Positions 25,914-34,584 are shown, counted from the stretch's first letter. The stretch is DNA of 64,000 nt from Pseudomonas gingeri (GCF_013386165.1 NZ_JACAOS010000016.1:310001-374000), one strand, 5' to 3'. The notes: generated from the letters alone by a model not told the origin. Numbers and translations: made by a program.

Positions 25914-26854
25914 TGGCACGGATTCTGACGCTGACCCTGAACCCGGCGCTGGACCTGACCGTGCAGTTGGCACGGCTGGAACCCGGCCAGGTCAACCGCA
26001 GCGAAGCGATGCAGACCCATGCCGCCGGCAAAGGGCTGAACGTCGCCCAGGTGCTGGCGGACCTGGGGCATCAACTGACCGTCGGCGGCTTTCTCGGCGA
26101 CAGCAACCCGCAAGCGTTCGAGGCCCTGATGGCACGGCGCGGTTTTGTCGACGCCTTTGTCCGGGTGCCGGGGGAAACCCGCAGCAATATCAAGCTGGCC
26201 GAGCATGACGGGCAAATCACCGATATCAATGGTCCCGGCCCGCTGGTCAGCGAGCAGGCGCGGCAAGCCCTGCTGGACAAACTCGACCTGATCGCTCCCG
26301 GGCACGACGCTGTGGTGGTGGCCGGCAGCCTGCCGCAAGGGGTGAGCCCAGAGTGGTTGCAGGCGCTGTTGCTGCGCTTGAAGAACCTCGGTCTGAAGGT
26401 TGCCCTGGACACCAGCGGCGCAGCCCTGCGCGCCGGTCTCGCGGCGACGCCCTGGTTGATCAAGCCTAATGGCGAGGAACTCGCCGAGGCCTTGCGGATG
26501 CCGGCTACCTCGCTACAGGACCAGGCCGAAATCGCCGGACGGTTGTTGGTCCAGGGGATCGAACACGTGGTGATTTCCCAGGGTGCCGAAGGGGTGAACT
26601 GGTTTTGCGCCGCGCCGCCTTTGCAGGCCTTGCCGCCGAAAGTGAAAGTCGCCAGCACCGTCGGTGCCGGTGATTCATTGCTGGCCGGGATGCTCCACGG
26701 TCTGCTCAGCGCTCATTCGGCCGAGCAGACCCTGCGCACCGCCACCGCGATTGCCGCCCAGGCGGTGACCCAGATCGGTTTCGGCATCAACGACACGGCG
26801 CAACTGGCGCAGCTTGAAAGCGGCGTCCGCGTGCACGCCCTGACAGAACAATAA
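25913..26854 (+). CDS. fruK: 1-phosphofructokinase
   Basis: This 313-residue PfkB-family kinase converts fructose 1-phosphate and ATP to fructose 1,6-bisphosphate. The N-terminal ITLTLNPALDLTV-type motif is present (ILTLTLNPALDLTVQL), followed by GGFLGDSNPQAFEAL. The C-terminal PfkB signature is VGAGDSLLAGML, with the catalytic Asp. Its substrate is also the effector of Cra, so the enzyme tunes induction of its own operon. It overlaps the fruB stop by one base. Confidence 0.95.
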   Translation: MARILTLTLNPALDLTVQLARLEPGQVNRSEAMQTHAAGKGLNVAQVLADLGHQLTVGGFLGDSNPQAFEALMARRGFVDAFVRVPGETRSNIKLAEHDGQITDINGPGPLVSEQARQALLDKLDLIAPGHDAVVVAGSLPQGVSPEWLQALLLRLKNLGLKVALDTSGAALRAGLAATPWLIKPNGEELAEALRMPATSLQDQAEIAGRLLVQGIEHVVISQGAEGVNWFCAAPPLQALPPKVKVASTVGAGDSLLAGMLHGLLSAHSAEQTLRTATAIAAQAVTQIGFGINDTAQLAQLESGVRVHALTEQ

Positions 26855-26867
26855 GAGAGGGATAGTG

Positions 26868-28622
26868 ATGAAGTTAGCCATTGTTACCGCCTGCCCGAAC
26901 GGCATGGTTACCAGTGTGCTCTGCGCCCGCCTGCTCGATGCGGCGGCCCAGCGCCAGGGTTGGAGCACCAGCGTCGAAGTCCACGACAGCCAGCACCCGG
27001 AGCGCCAGTTGTCGGCGGCGACGGTGGATGCCGCCGAGTGGGTACTGCTGGTCAGCAGCGTGCCGGTGGAGATGTCGCGGTTTATCGGCAAGCGGGTCTT
27101 TCAAAGCACCCCGGCCCACGCGTTGCAGGATGTCGAGGCGGTCTTGCGTCGCGGCGCCGAAGAGGCCCAGGTGTTTGTTGCGCCCAAGGTCGTGCCTGGG
27201 GCCGCGGTTGAGCCGGCGGTGGCGCCCAAGCGCGCACCACGCCTGGTAGCGGTGACCGCCTGCCCGACCGGCGTGGCTCACACCTTCATGGCTGCCGAAG
27301 CCTTGCAGCAGTCGGCCAAACGTCTGGGTTACGACCTGCAGGTGGAAACCCAGGGTTCCGTCGGCGCGCGCAATCCGCTCAGCGCGGCGGCGATCGCCGA
27401 GGCCGATGTGGTGTTGCTGGCGGCGGATATCGAAGTTGCCACCGAGCGTTTCGCCGGCAAGAAAATCTACCGTTGCGGCACCGGCATCGCCTTGAAGCAA
27501 GCGGACGCGACCCTCAACAAGGCCCTGGCTGAAGGCCAGCTGGAACAGGCCGCGACGGGCAACGCCGCGACCTCGGCCAAGCAGGAAAAGACCGGTGTCT
27601 ACAAACACCTGCTGACCGGTGTTTCGTTCATGTTGCCGATGGTGGTGGCGGGCGGCTTGATGATCGCCTTGTCGTTCGTCTTCGGTATCACCGCCTTCAA
27701 GGAGCCCGGCACGCTGGCGGCCGCCTTGATGCAGATTGGTGGCGAAAGCGCGTTCAAGCTGATGGTGCCGTTGCTGGCCGGCTACATCGCCTATTCGATT
27801 GCCGACCGTCCGGGCCTGGCGCCGGGGATGATCGGCGGATTGTTGGCGAGCACCCTGGGTGCGGGGTTTATCGGTGGCATCGTCGCCGGTTTTCTGGCCG
27901 GCTACAGCGCCAAGGCGATCAATCGTTATGCGCGCTTGCCCAGCAGTCTTGAAGCCCTGAAGCCGATCCTGATCATCCCGTTGCTGGCGAGCCTGTTCAC
28001 CGGTCTGGTGATGATCTATGTGGTGGGCAAACCGGTGGCGGGGATGCTCGAAGGGCTGACGCATTTCCTCGACAGCATGGGCACCACCAACGCCATTTTG
28101 CTCGGCGTGTTGCTGGGCGGGATGATGTGCGTCGACCTCGGTGGGCCGATCAACAAGGCGGCTTATGCCTTCTCGGTCGGGCTGCTGGCGTCGCAGAGTT
28201 ATGCACCGATGGCGGCGACCATGGCGGCGGGCATGGTGCCGCCGATCGGCCTGGGGATCGCCACGCTGATTGCGCGACACAAGTTCGCCCAGAGTGAGCG
28301 CGAGGCGGGCAAGGCGGCGTTTGTGCTGGGGCTGTGCTTTATCTCCGAGGGGGCGATTCCATTTGCCGCCAAGGACCCGCTGCGGGTGATCCCGGCGAGC
28401 ATTGCCGGTGGCGCGTTGACCGGTGCCTTGTCGATGTATTTCGGCTGCAAGCTGATGGCGCCCCACGGCGGCCTGTTCGTGATGCTGATCCCGAATGCGA
28501 TCAACCATACGCTGCTGTACCTGCTGGCGATTGTGGCCGGTAGCCTGCTGACGGCGCTGGCTTATGCCGTGCTCAAGCGCCCGGAGGCTGTTGAGCTGAG
28601 TATCGAGCCGGCACGAGCTTGA
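26868..28622 (+). CDS. fruA: Fructose-specific PTS permease EIIB'BC
   Basis: This 584-residue protein has an N-terminal degenerate EIIB-like domain (TACPNG, Cys9), a functional EIIB domain (TACPTGVAHTFMAAEAL, Cys132 phosphorylated) and an EIIC membrane domain from about 240 with eight to ten helices. The EIIC domain includes the conserved GGPINKAAYAF segment. It imports and phosphorylates fructose to fructose 1-phosphate. I chose ATG 26868 over the GTG immediately before it; GAGAGGGA is the ribosome site. It is the last gene of fruBKA. Confidence 0.95.
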   Translation: MKLAIVTACPNGMVTSVLCARLLDAAAQRQGWSTSVEVHDSQHPERQLSAATVDAAEWVLLVSSVPVEMSRFIGKRVFQSTPAHALQDVEAVLRRGAEEAQVFVAPKVVPGAAVEPAVAPKRAPRLVAVTACPTGVAHTFMAAEALQQSAKRLGYDLQVETQGSVGARNPLSAAAIAEADVVLLAADIEVATERFAGKKIYRCGTGIALKQADATLNKALAEGQLEQAATGNAATSAKQEKTGVYKHLLTGVSFMLPMVVAGGLMIALSFVFGITAFKEPGTLAAALMQIGGESAFKLMVPLLAGYIAYSIADRPGLAPGMIGGLLASTLGAGFIGGIVAGFLAGYSAKAINRYARLPSSLEALKPILIIPLLASLFTGLVMIYVVGKPVAGMLEGLTHFLDSMGTTNAILLGVLLGGMMCVDLGGPINKAAYAFSVGLLASQSYAPMAATMAAGMVPPIGLGIATLIARHKFAQSEREAGKAAFVLGLCFISEGAIPFAAKDPLRVIPASIAGGALTGALSMYFGCKLMAPHGGLFVMLIPNAINHTLLYLLAIVAGSLLTALAYAVLKRPEAVELSIEPARA

Positions 28623-28634
28623 CTGGGTTGTTTC

Positions 28635-28831
28635 TTGTGGCGAGCGGGCTTGACGTAATGTCAGTCGGTTAAGAACGGTCTCAAGTCCGGCGAGATTTGT
28701 GGCGAGCGGGCTTGCCCGCGTTGGGGTGCGAAGCGCCCCTAAAACCAGCGAGCGCGGTCTGTCAGGCAGACCGAGGTGCGCGGGTTTGCGACTGCTTCGC
28801 AGCCGAGCGCGGGCAAGCCCGCTCGCCACAA
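28635..28831. repeat. Second-family REP cluster: single REP plus REPIN
   Basis: One copy of TTGTGGCGAGCGGGCTTG is at 28635-28653. A second at 28697-28720 pairs with the inverted copy at 28808-28831 (CGCGGGCAAGCCCGCTCGCC). The ~87-base spacer has inner hairpins (GCGAAGCGCCCC; GGTCTGTCAGGCAGACC). The cluster lies between the convergent fruA and PepSY genes. The same family recurs at 59183-59313. Confidence 0.9.
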
Positions 28832-28851
28832 CGTGGTGCCTTGATCGTGCC

Positions 28852-31383
28852 TCAGTACACATCCCGCCGATAACGGCCCTGTTCGATCAGTTCCTCGACC
28901 GCCTCGGCCCCGAGCAATTCCAGCAACACCTGGTCGACCCCGGCCGCCATCCCCTGCAAGCTGCCGCAGATATAGATGGCGGCACCGTTCTTGAGCCATT
29001 GACGCAGTTCACCCGCGGCTTCGCGCAGACGATCCTGGACATAGATTTTCTCTGCCTGGTCGCGGGAAAACGCCAGGTCCAGACGCGCCAGATCACCGCT
29101 GGCCAGCCAGCCTTGCAGTTCTTGGGCGCAGTGGAAATCGTGGGCGAGATTGCGCTCGCCAAACAACAACCAGTTGTCTCGCTGACCCTCGGCGATGCGT
29201 GCCTTGAGCAAACTGCGCAGTCCCGCCAGCCCGGTACCGTTACCCAGCAGGATCAGCGGGCACGGCACCGTCGGCAGATGGAAACCGCTGTTGCGCCGCA
29301 CCCGCAGGCTGATGCCGGCGCCCGCTGCCGCATGTTCGGTCAACCACCCGGAACCCACGCCCAGGCTGCCATCGGCATGGCGCTCCTGGCGAACGATCAA
29401 CTCCAGTTGCCCATCACTCTCGATGGAGGCGATGGAGTACTCGCGAGGGCTCAGGGGTATCAGCGCATCCACCAGCGCCTGGGCATGCAGGCCGATCAGA
29501 TGGACCCGATTCTCCGGCAGCTGGCGTCCGCCCAGGGCCTGGGCAAGGCTTTCCGTCAGGCCGTCGAGTTGCACCAGGCTGTCGGCCTCAAGGCCGAGTC
29601 CGGCGAGGAAGTGTTCCACTGCCAGGGCGCTCTGGCGCGGGAGGATTTCCACCAGGTCGCCGGCTTGCCATGCGCTCGGCGTCTCGGCCGTCAAGCCCAG
29701 CAGGTAGACGGCAGAGCCGGCGCTGCCCGGATTGAGCAGGTCGCGCTGGCGCAAGGTCCAGTGGGCAAAGCTCGGCGCCTGCCAGGCCACCGGGGGTGTG
29801 CCTCCGGTCAGCTGGTTGAGTTGTTGTTGCCAATAACGCAGGGCGTAGGGATCGCCATTGTCGACTTCGACCGGGGCGAACAGGGTGTTGCCACCGCGCG
29901 CCTCCAGCCACTGATGCAGACGTCGGGCAAAACCGCAGAAGTGCTGGTATTGCCGATCGCCGAGCGCCAGGACCGAATAATTCAAGGTCTCCAGGGACAG
30001 CGGCTGGCCGAGCAACTTGCGCTCGAATCCACGGGCGCTGTCCGGTGCTTCGCCGTCGCCGAAGGTGCTGACGACGAACAGCGCATGCTGGGATTCACGC
30101 AGGTCCTGTTCATTGATATCGGCCAGCGGGCTGACCCGCACCGGCACTCCGGCGGCCTGCAACTGACTGGCGCTCTGCCAGGCCATCTGCTCGGCGAAAC
30201 CGCTCTGGCTGGCAAAGCCGATCAGCCAGGCCGGTGCATCGCTCAGGTGCGGCTCCAGGCCCTGGCGGGCCTGCTTCACCTGGCGTTTCTTGCGTCGTCG
30301 ATCGAGGTACAGCAGCCAGCCGGTGACGAAGAACAGCGGCATGGTCAGGCTCGACAGGGTCAGCAGGATTCGGCCGGTTATCCCGAAGTAGCTGCCGACG
30401 TGCAGTGCGTAGAGGCTGGTCAGCAACTGCGCCTTGAGGCTTTGGTCGGCGTAGCGCAACTGGTCGCTGATCACGCCGGTGGCCGGGTCCAGGTTGATCT
30501 GGTTGAGCGCGCGATCGTGGGGCGAGTCCTTGAGCAGGTAGTAGACCGTTGCCGGTTTTCCGGCCACCGCCGGCATACGAATGTTGTAGGCCTTGAGATC
30601 AGGCCCCGTGGCCTGTTGGATACTGGCCCAGATGGCGTCGTAGTCGGCAGTCGGTGCCGGGCCATGGGGGGCCGGTTTGCGTTGTCCCGCGCCGCGATTC
30701 TGGATCGGTGAGTCGGCCAGCAGTTTGTTCAGGCCGTCGCTGTACCACTCGTAGGACCAGAACAGGCCAGTCAGCGCCGACAGCAGATAGAGCAACAGGC
30801 ACCAGGTGCCGGCGACCGCATGCAGGTTCCAGTTGAAGGCACGACCTTTTATCGCCCAGTCGAAGGTCAGCCAGGCCCGCCAGTTGAGGGCCTGGCGCGG
30901 CCAACGCAGATAGAGCCCGGAGAGGCAGAAGAACAGCAGCATCAGGGTGCACGCGCCGGTGATCTGCCGGCCGGTATCGCCCAGGGCGAGGAAACGGTGC
31001 AGTTGCAGGATCAGGGCGAAGAAGTCCTGGCCTTGGGCCTCGCCCTGATAGTCCCCGGTGTAGGGGTCGAAGTAGCGCATCAGCCCCCGACGCTCACCGG
31101 GCTCCGGGGTGAAGGCGACCCGCGCGGCGTTGTCGCCATGGGGCGAAACCCAGAGCATGGCAACGCTCTTGCCCTCACGGGCTTCCAGTTTGCGCACCAG
31201 TTCGGCTGGAGGCAGGGCTTCGCCATGGGCCGGCACTTCGACTTGCAGGACACTGGGATTGAGCAGGCGCAACAGCTCGTCCTGGAACGACACCGTGGCA
31301 CCGGTGATTCCCATGAAGGCCAGCACCAGCCCGGCCGTGATGCCGAACAGCCAGTGCAATTGGAACAGTGTTTTCTTCAACAC
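28852..31383 (-). CDS. PepSY-domain / flavodoxin / FAD-NAD(P)H reductase fusion
   Basis: This is an 843-residue inner-membrane flavoprotein. Residues 1-370 hold a PepSY_TM unit with four membrane helices (WLFGITAGLVLAFMGITGA near the N-terminus, HRFLALGDTGRQITGACTLMLL, and a last helix at about 345). Residues ~385-525 form a flavodoxin domain (SQSGFAEQMAWQSASQ; STFGDGEAPDSARGFE). The rest is a cytochrome P450 reductase-type FAD/NADPH module (REYSIASIES, LLGNGTGLAGL, YICGSLQGMAAGVD). Such proteins are thought to reduce ferric siderophore or other periplasmic iron with cytosolic NADPH. P. aeruginosa PA4513, next to piuA, is the likely counterpart. Confidence 0.85.
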   Translation of the reverse strand: MLKKTLFQLHWLFGITAGLVLAFMGITGATVSFQDELLRLLNPSVLQVEVPAHGEALPPAELVRKLEAREGKSVAMLWVSPHGDNAARVAFTPEPGERRGLMRYFDPYTGDYQGEAQGQDFFALILQLHRFLALGDTGRQITGACTLMLLFFCLSGLYLRWPRQALNWRAWLTFDWAIKGRAFNWNLHAVAGTWCLLLYLLSALTGLFWSYEWYSDGLNKLLADSPIQNRGAGQRKPAPHGPAPTADYDAIWASIQQATGPDLKAYNIRMPAVAGKPATVYYLLKDSPHDRALNQINLDPATGVISDQLRYADQSLKAQLLTSLYALHVGSYFGITGRILLTLSSLTMPLFFVTGWLLYLDRRRKKRQVKQARQGLEPHLSDAPAWLIGFASQSGFAEQMAWQSASQLQAAGVPVRVSPLADINEQDLRESQHALFVVSTFGDGEAPDSARGFERKLLGQPLSLETLNYSVLALGDRQYQHFCGFARRLHQWLEARGGNTLFAPVEVDNGDPYALRYWQQQLNQLTGGTPPVAWQAPSFAHWTLRQRDLLNPGSAGSAVYLLGLTAETPSAWQAGDLVEILPRQSALAVEHFLAGLGLEADSLVQLDGLTESLAQALGGRQLPENRVHLIGLHAQALVDALIPLSPREYSIASIESDGQLELIVRQERHADGSLGVGSGWLTEHAAAGAGISLRVRRNSGFHLPTVPCPLILLGNGTGLAGLRSLLKARIAEGQRDNWLLFGERNLAHDFHCAQELQGWLASGDLARLDLAFSRDQAEKIYVQDRLREAAGELRQWLKNGAAIYICGSLQGMAAGVDQVLLELLGAEAVEELIEQGRYRRDVY

Positions 31384-31706
31384 GGCGACCGCCTTGCTCT
31401 CTCGAAGTGATTCTTACGGCGCGCATTATGCCGTGTGTTTGTGAGAATGCGACGAATTCATATTCGCAGCATTTTTTTCGTGTAACGAGACGGACAAGAG
31501 CCCTGTTCATGGGCGTGGGCACGCTGTGTTCAATGCCAGTACCCGCGCTATTCGGAACGGGTTCTGCGCCTTGATTCAGCGCAGCGGGAAGATCAGGGTT
31601 TTACAATGCCAATGGGAATAAATATCATTTAATATTTATTCGCTCTCAGGTGTCTACCCATGTTGCTGTACATCCCGACCGAATCTCTCGTGAGCAGGTG
31701 CCGTAC
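31384..31706. other. Divergent region between the PepSY reductase and Sel1 genes
   Basis: This gap of about 320 bases holds the AT-rich palindrome described separately and a weaker inverted repeat TGCGA-N11-TCGCA at 31448-31468. An in-frame GTG at 31650 could start the Sel1 gene, but it has no ribosome site. Confidence 0.5.
31616..31641. promoter_or_regulatory. AT-rich palindrome, possible Fur box
   Basis: Perfect ten-base arms GAATAAATAT and ATATTTATTC flank CATTTA. The composition and symmetry are compatible with a Fur box, although the match to the canonical GATAATGATAATCATTATC is only partial. It lies 65 bases before the chosen Sel1 start. Confidence 0.45.
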
Positions 31707-32495
31707 ATGAGCTTTCATCTGCGGCGCGAGGAAGTGCTGGACGGCGATTCCCTCAAGGCGATGCTCGAAGAAAACCCGCCCCGGGCGGCCCAGGCGGTAT
31801 TGTTGGCAGCCAGCGAGGGCGTGCTCGACGCCCAGGCGTTGCTGGGACAGATCCTGTTGGACGGGCAGGGCATCGAGCAGGACCCGGCGCTGGCCTTGCG
31901 CTGGTTCCGCATCGCGGCGAACGGCGGCCACCTGATGGCGCGCAATATGCTCGGGCGCTGCCTTGAGCAGGGCTGGGGGTGCGAAGCCGATGCCCGGGGC
32001 GCGGCACGGGAATATCGTCTGGCGGCCGAAGGCGGGCTGGATTGGGGCTTGTACAACTATGCCAATCTGTTGGCGACCGGGCGTGGGGTTGCCGAGGATC
32101 AGGTGGCCGCGCTGGCCTGCTACCGGTGCGCCGCTGAACTCGGGCATGCCAAGTCGATGAATCTGTTGGGGCGTTACCTGGAGGACGGACGTTTTTGTCC
32201 GGCCGACCTTGTGGCGGCCTGTGAGTGGTATCGGCTGTCGGCCGAGGGTGGCGACTTTCGTGGGCAGTTCAGCTATGGGGCGGTGCTGGCGGACCTGGGG
32301 CGGATCGACCAGGCACTGGATTGGTTACGCCAGGCCTTGGCCGCTGGAAACCTGAAGTTCCTGCGGGTCGGCCGTCAGGCCCTGCTGGCGGCGGCGCATC
32401 CCGAGATCCGCGCGCTGGCTCTGGATTATCACCAGCGGGCGGCGTTGCTGGGCGATGCCGGCGATCAGGCTGCGTTGCAGGCGCTGCTGGGCTGA
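31707..32495 (+). CDS. Sel1-repeat (TPR-like) protein
   Basis: This 262-residue protein has four to five Sel1-like repeats with the typical spacing A..LLG..L..G.G...D...A..W...AA..G. Examples are AQALLGQILLDGQGIEQDPALALRWFRIAANGG and YNYANLLATGRGVAEDQ. No signal peptide is visible, so it is probably a cytoplasmic scaffold. I prefer ATG 31707, preceded by GAGCAGG. An in-frame GTG at 31650 would add 19 residues (STHVAVHPDRISREQVPY) that look protein-like, but it has no ribosome site. In P. aeruginosa a similar gene (PA4516) follows piuA and piuC; those two are missing here. Confidence 0.75.
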   Translation: MSFHLRREEVLDGDSLKAMLEENPPRAAQAVLLAASEGVLDAQALLGQILLDGQGIEQDPALALRWFRIAANGGHLMARNMLGRCLEQGWGCEADARGAAREYRLAAEGGLDWGLYNYANLLATGRGVAEDQVAALACYRCAAELGHAKSMNLLGRYLEDGRFCPADLVAACEWYRLSAEGGDFRGQFSYGAVLADLGRIDQALDWLRQALAAGNLKFLRVGRQALLAAAHPEIRALALDYHQRAALLGDAGDQAALQALLG

Positions 32496-32499
32496 ACAA

Positions 32500-32907
32500 T
32501 CAAGCGCTCTGCAACACCCGCAAGGCCGCCGTTGCCAGGAAGCCCGAACGACTCTTCTGCTCGGGATGATTGCGCACGTAGGCGTCGATACGGTTCAGCA
32601 GGTAACCGGGCAAAGTGATGTTGAGTTTCTCCGCCTTGCCCAGGTAATGGGTAATGTCGATGTCCACCAGTGCCCAGATGCACCCGGCGTAGTCCGGGTT
32701 TTTCGCATGCTGGGTCACGGTGCCCGCCCGCGGGATGGGCGCATCGTCCTCGGCGAGAATTTCCAGGTGTCCTTCGATGGCTTCACGGGCCATGGCCAGG
32801 GCATCGTCCAGGTCCTCGCCCGCCGAGAAGCAGCCGGGAATATCCGGAACCTCTACGCCCCAGGCGTGCTGCTCGTCACCGGGTTGGATCGCGATAGGGA
32901 AAAGCAT
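32500..32907 (-). CDS. hicB: HicB-family antitoxin
   Basis: This is a 135-residue antitoxin. The N-terminal half has the partially degraded RNase-H-like HicB fold (WGVEVPDIPGCFSAGEDLDDALAMAREAIEGHLE). The C-terminal 45 residues (EKLNITLPGYLLNRIDAYV...SRSGFLATAAL) form a ribbon-helix-helix DNA-binding domain. It should neutralise HicA and autoregulate the pair. It overlaps hicA by about 32 bases and lies downstream of it, the usual hicA-hicB order. Confidence 0.9.
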   Translation of the reverse strand: MLFPIAIQPGDEQHAWGVEVPDIPGCFSAGEDLDDALAMAREAIEGHLEILAEDDAPIPRAGTVTQHAKNPDYAGCIWALVDIDITHYLGKAEKLNITLPGYLLNRIDAYVRNHPEQKSRSGFLATAALRVLQSA

Positions 32908-33100
32908 GGTGGTCTCCTGCTTGCAACTGTGCCTGTTTCAGGATGCTGTTGACTGTCTTGGTCAGTAGGTCCTTCTTTGGATGAGGGATGGTCACCAGCC
33001 CCGGCTTGTACAGGTGCTTGAAGTGGTGATGACTGCCCTTGATCCTGACCAGATACCAACCGTCCGCTTCGATAAGCCTGATCAGCTCTCGGCTATTCAA
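32876..33100 (-). CDS. hicA: HicA mRNA-interferase toxin
   Basis: This 74-residue toxin has a dsRBD-like fold with the catalytic histidine in KGSHHHFKH (His24) and the family segments SRELIRLIEADGWYLVRI and VTIPHPKKDLLTKTVNSILKQA. It cleaves mRNA in a ribosome-independent way. The only start that fits the family N-terminus is TTG at 33100 with AAGGA eight bases upstream. The ATG at 33154 would add 18 non-family residues. The C-terminal ~14 residues overlap hicB. Confidence 0.85.
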   Translation of the reverse strand: MNSRELIRLIEADGWYLVRIKGSHHHFKHLYKPGLVTIPHPKKDLLTKTVNSILKQAQLQAGDHHAFPYRDPTR

Positions 33101-33201
33101 GACGACGTTCCTTGTCGATGGGGTTTGGTGGTTACTGTACCCACCAAATCCCACAGGGCAACACTACACCGCTTCGAAAGGTTTTGCAGCATGTAAATAG
33201 A

Positions 33202-33229
33202 AAAGGCCCGTGAGGGTTCACGGGCCTTT
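33202..33229 (-). terminator. Intrinsic terminator after speC
   Basis: A 12-base stem AAAGGCCCGTGA / TCACGGGCCTTT has a four-base loop. Read on the minus strand it ends in TTTTCTATTT, about 50 bases after the speC stop. Confidence 0.9.
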
Positions 33230-33279
33230 CGAGAGCAACACGCGGTATGACCAGGGCCGCTTTGCCGCGGCCCGGGATC

Positions 33280-34443
33280 TCACACGTAGAAGGATTTCAG
33301 TGGCGGGAAGCCATTGAATTCGACGGCGCTGTAGCTGGTGGTGTAGGCGCCGGTGGACAGCCAGTACAGGCGGTCGCCGATGGCCAGGTTCAGTGGCAGG
33401 CCGTATTTGTAGTTTTCATACATGATGTCGGCGCTGTCGCAGGTCGGACCAGCGATGACCACTTCTTCCATCTCGCCTTTCTTCTCGGTCCAGATCGGGA
33501 ACTTGATGGCTTCGTCCATGGTTTCGATCAGGCCGGAGAATTTGCCCACGTCGGTGTACACCCAGCGCTCGACGGCGGTGCGGGATTTACGCGCGACCAA
33601 CACCACTTCGCTGACCAGGATACCGGCGTTGGCGATCAGCGAACGGCCCGGCTCCAGGATGATTTCCGGCAGGTCGTCGCCGAAGTCTTCCTTGAGGAAA
33701 CGGATGATTTCTTCGGCGTAGGTTTCCAGGCTGTTGGTGCGGGTGATGTAGTTGGCCGGGAAGCCACCGCCCATGTTGATCAGCTTCAGGTGAATGCCGT
33801 CTTCTTCTTTCAGGCGCTCGAAGATCACTTTGACCTTGGCAATCGCCGCGTCCCAGACGCTGATATCGCGCTGTTGCGAACCGACGTGGAAGGACACGCC
33901 GTAAGGCACCAGGCCGAGGTCGCGGGCGAGGATCAGCAGATCCATGGCCATGTCGGTCTGGCAGCCGAACTTACGCGACAGCGGCCAGTCAGCGGTGGTC
34001 GAGCCTTCGGTGAGGATGCGCACATAGACTTTCGAGCCCGGTGCGGCCTTGGCGATATTGCGCAGGTCGGCTTCGGAGTCGGTGGAGAACAGGCGCACGC
34101 CCTTCTCGTAGAAGTAGCGGATGTCCTTGGATTTCTTGATGGTGTTGCCGTAGCTGATACGGTCGGGGCTGACGCCCTGGCCCAGTACCTTGTCCAGCTC
34201 GTAGATCGACGCGATGTCGAAGCTGGAGCCTTTCTGGTTCAGCAGGTCGATGATCTCGACGGCCGGGTTGGCCTTGACTGCGTAATAGACTTTGGCGAAT
34301 TCGAAACCGGCGCGCAGGTCATCGTAGGCCTGGCTGATCATCGCGGTGTCGATCACCACGAACGGGGTTTCTTGCTGGTCGGCGAACGCCTTCATTTTGT
34401 CAAAAGTGGCGCGCGCGAAATAGTCTTCGACCTGGATCGACAT
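33280..34443 (-). CDS. speC: Ornithine/lysine decarboxylase, type III PLP fold
   Basis: This 387-residue alanine-racemase-fold decarboxylase produces putrescine from ornithine (and possibly cadaverine from lysine). The pyridoxal-phosphate lysine is K57 (YYAVKANP). HVGSQQ supplies the His stacking on the cofactor. The glycine-rich phosphate loop is INMGGGFPA, with EPGRSLIANAG after it, and the active-site Cys is in GPTCDSAD. I chose ATG 34443 (MSIQVEDYF), preceded by TAGGAG. The frame is open for 31 more codons upstream. P. aeruginosa speC (PA4519) has the same context. Confidence 0.9.
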   Translation of the reverse strand: MSIQVEDYFARATFDKMKAFADQQETPFVVIDTAMISQAYDDLRAGFEFAKVYYAVKANPAVEIIDLLNQKGSSFDIASIYELDKVLGQGVSPDRISYGNTIKKSKDIRYFYEKGVRLFSTDSEADLRNIAKAAPGSKVYVRILTEGSTTADWPLSRKFGCQTDMAMDLLILARDLGLVPYGVSFHVGSQQRDISVWDAAIAKVKVIFERLKEEDGIHLKLINMGGGFPANYITRTNSLETYAEEIIRFLKEDFGDDLPEIILEPGRSLIANAGILVSEVVLVARKSRTAVERWVYTDVGKFSGLIETMDEAIKFPIWTEKKGEMEEVVIAGPTCDSADIMYENYKYGLPLNLAIGDRLYWLSTGAYTTSYSAVEFNGFPPLKSFYV

Positions 34444-34543
34444 GCTGGGAACTCCTACTGGCAAACTAGATTGATCAATGGGTGCAAATGAACGTCCTCC
34501 GTATCCCCACTTTGGTTCGCCTACTTCCCAAGGCATGTCGCCG

Positions 34544-34584
34544 AAAGCAAAAAGGCCATGGGAACTACCGCTTCCCTTGGCCTT
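34544..34584 (-). terminator. Intrinsic terminator in the speC leader (possible attenuator)
   Basis: On the minus strand, AAGGCCAAGGGAA and TTCCCATGGCCTT form a 13-base stem with one mismatch and a seven-base loop, followed by TTTGCTTT. It lies 100 bases upstream of speC and downstream of a candidate promoter. It may alternatively end the osmoprotectant transporter operon. Confidence 0.7.

Noticed and set aside
22999..25973. A 990-residue open frame antisense to fruB
   Set aside because: It runs exactly opposite to fruB, has low-complexity His/Gln/Arg-rich composition expected from the complement of GC-rich coding sequence, and no ribosome site.
26874..30711. Very long open frames opposite to fruA and to the PepSY reductase (662 and 670 codons)
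   Set aside because: They are mirror frames of well supported genes, start in REP sequence in one case, and show no domain.
34443..34536. Longer start of speC at 34536
   Set aside because: The 31 extra residues are not part of the decarboxylase fold, and the downstream ATG has the TAGGAG site. It is kept as a finding rather than as the start.
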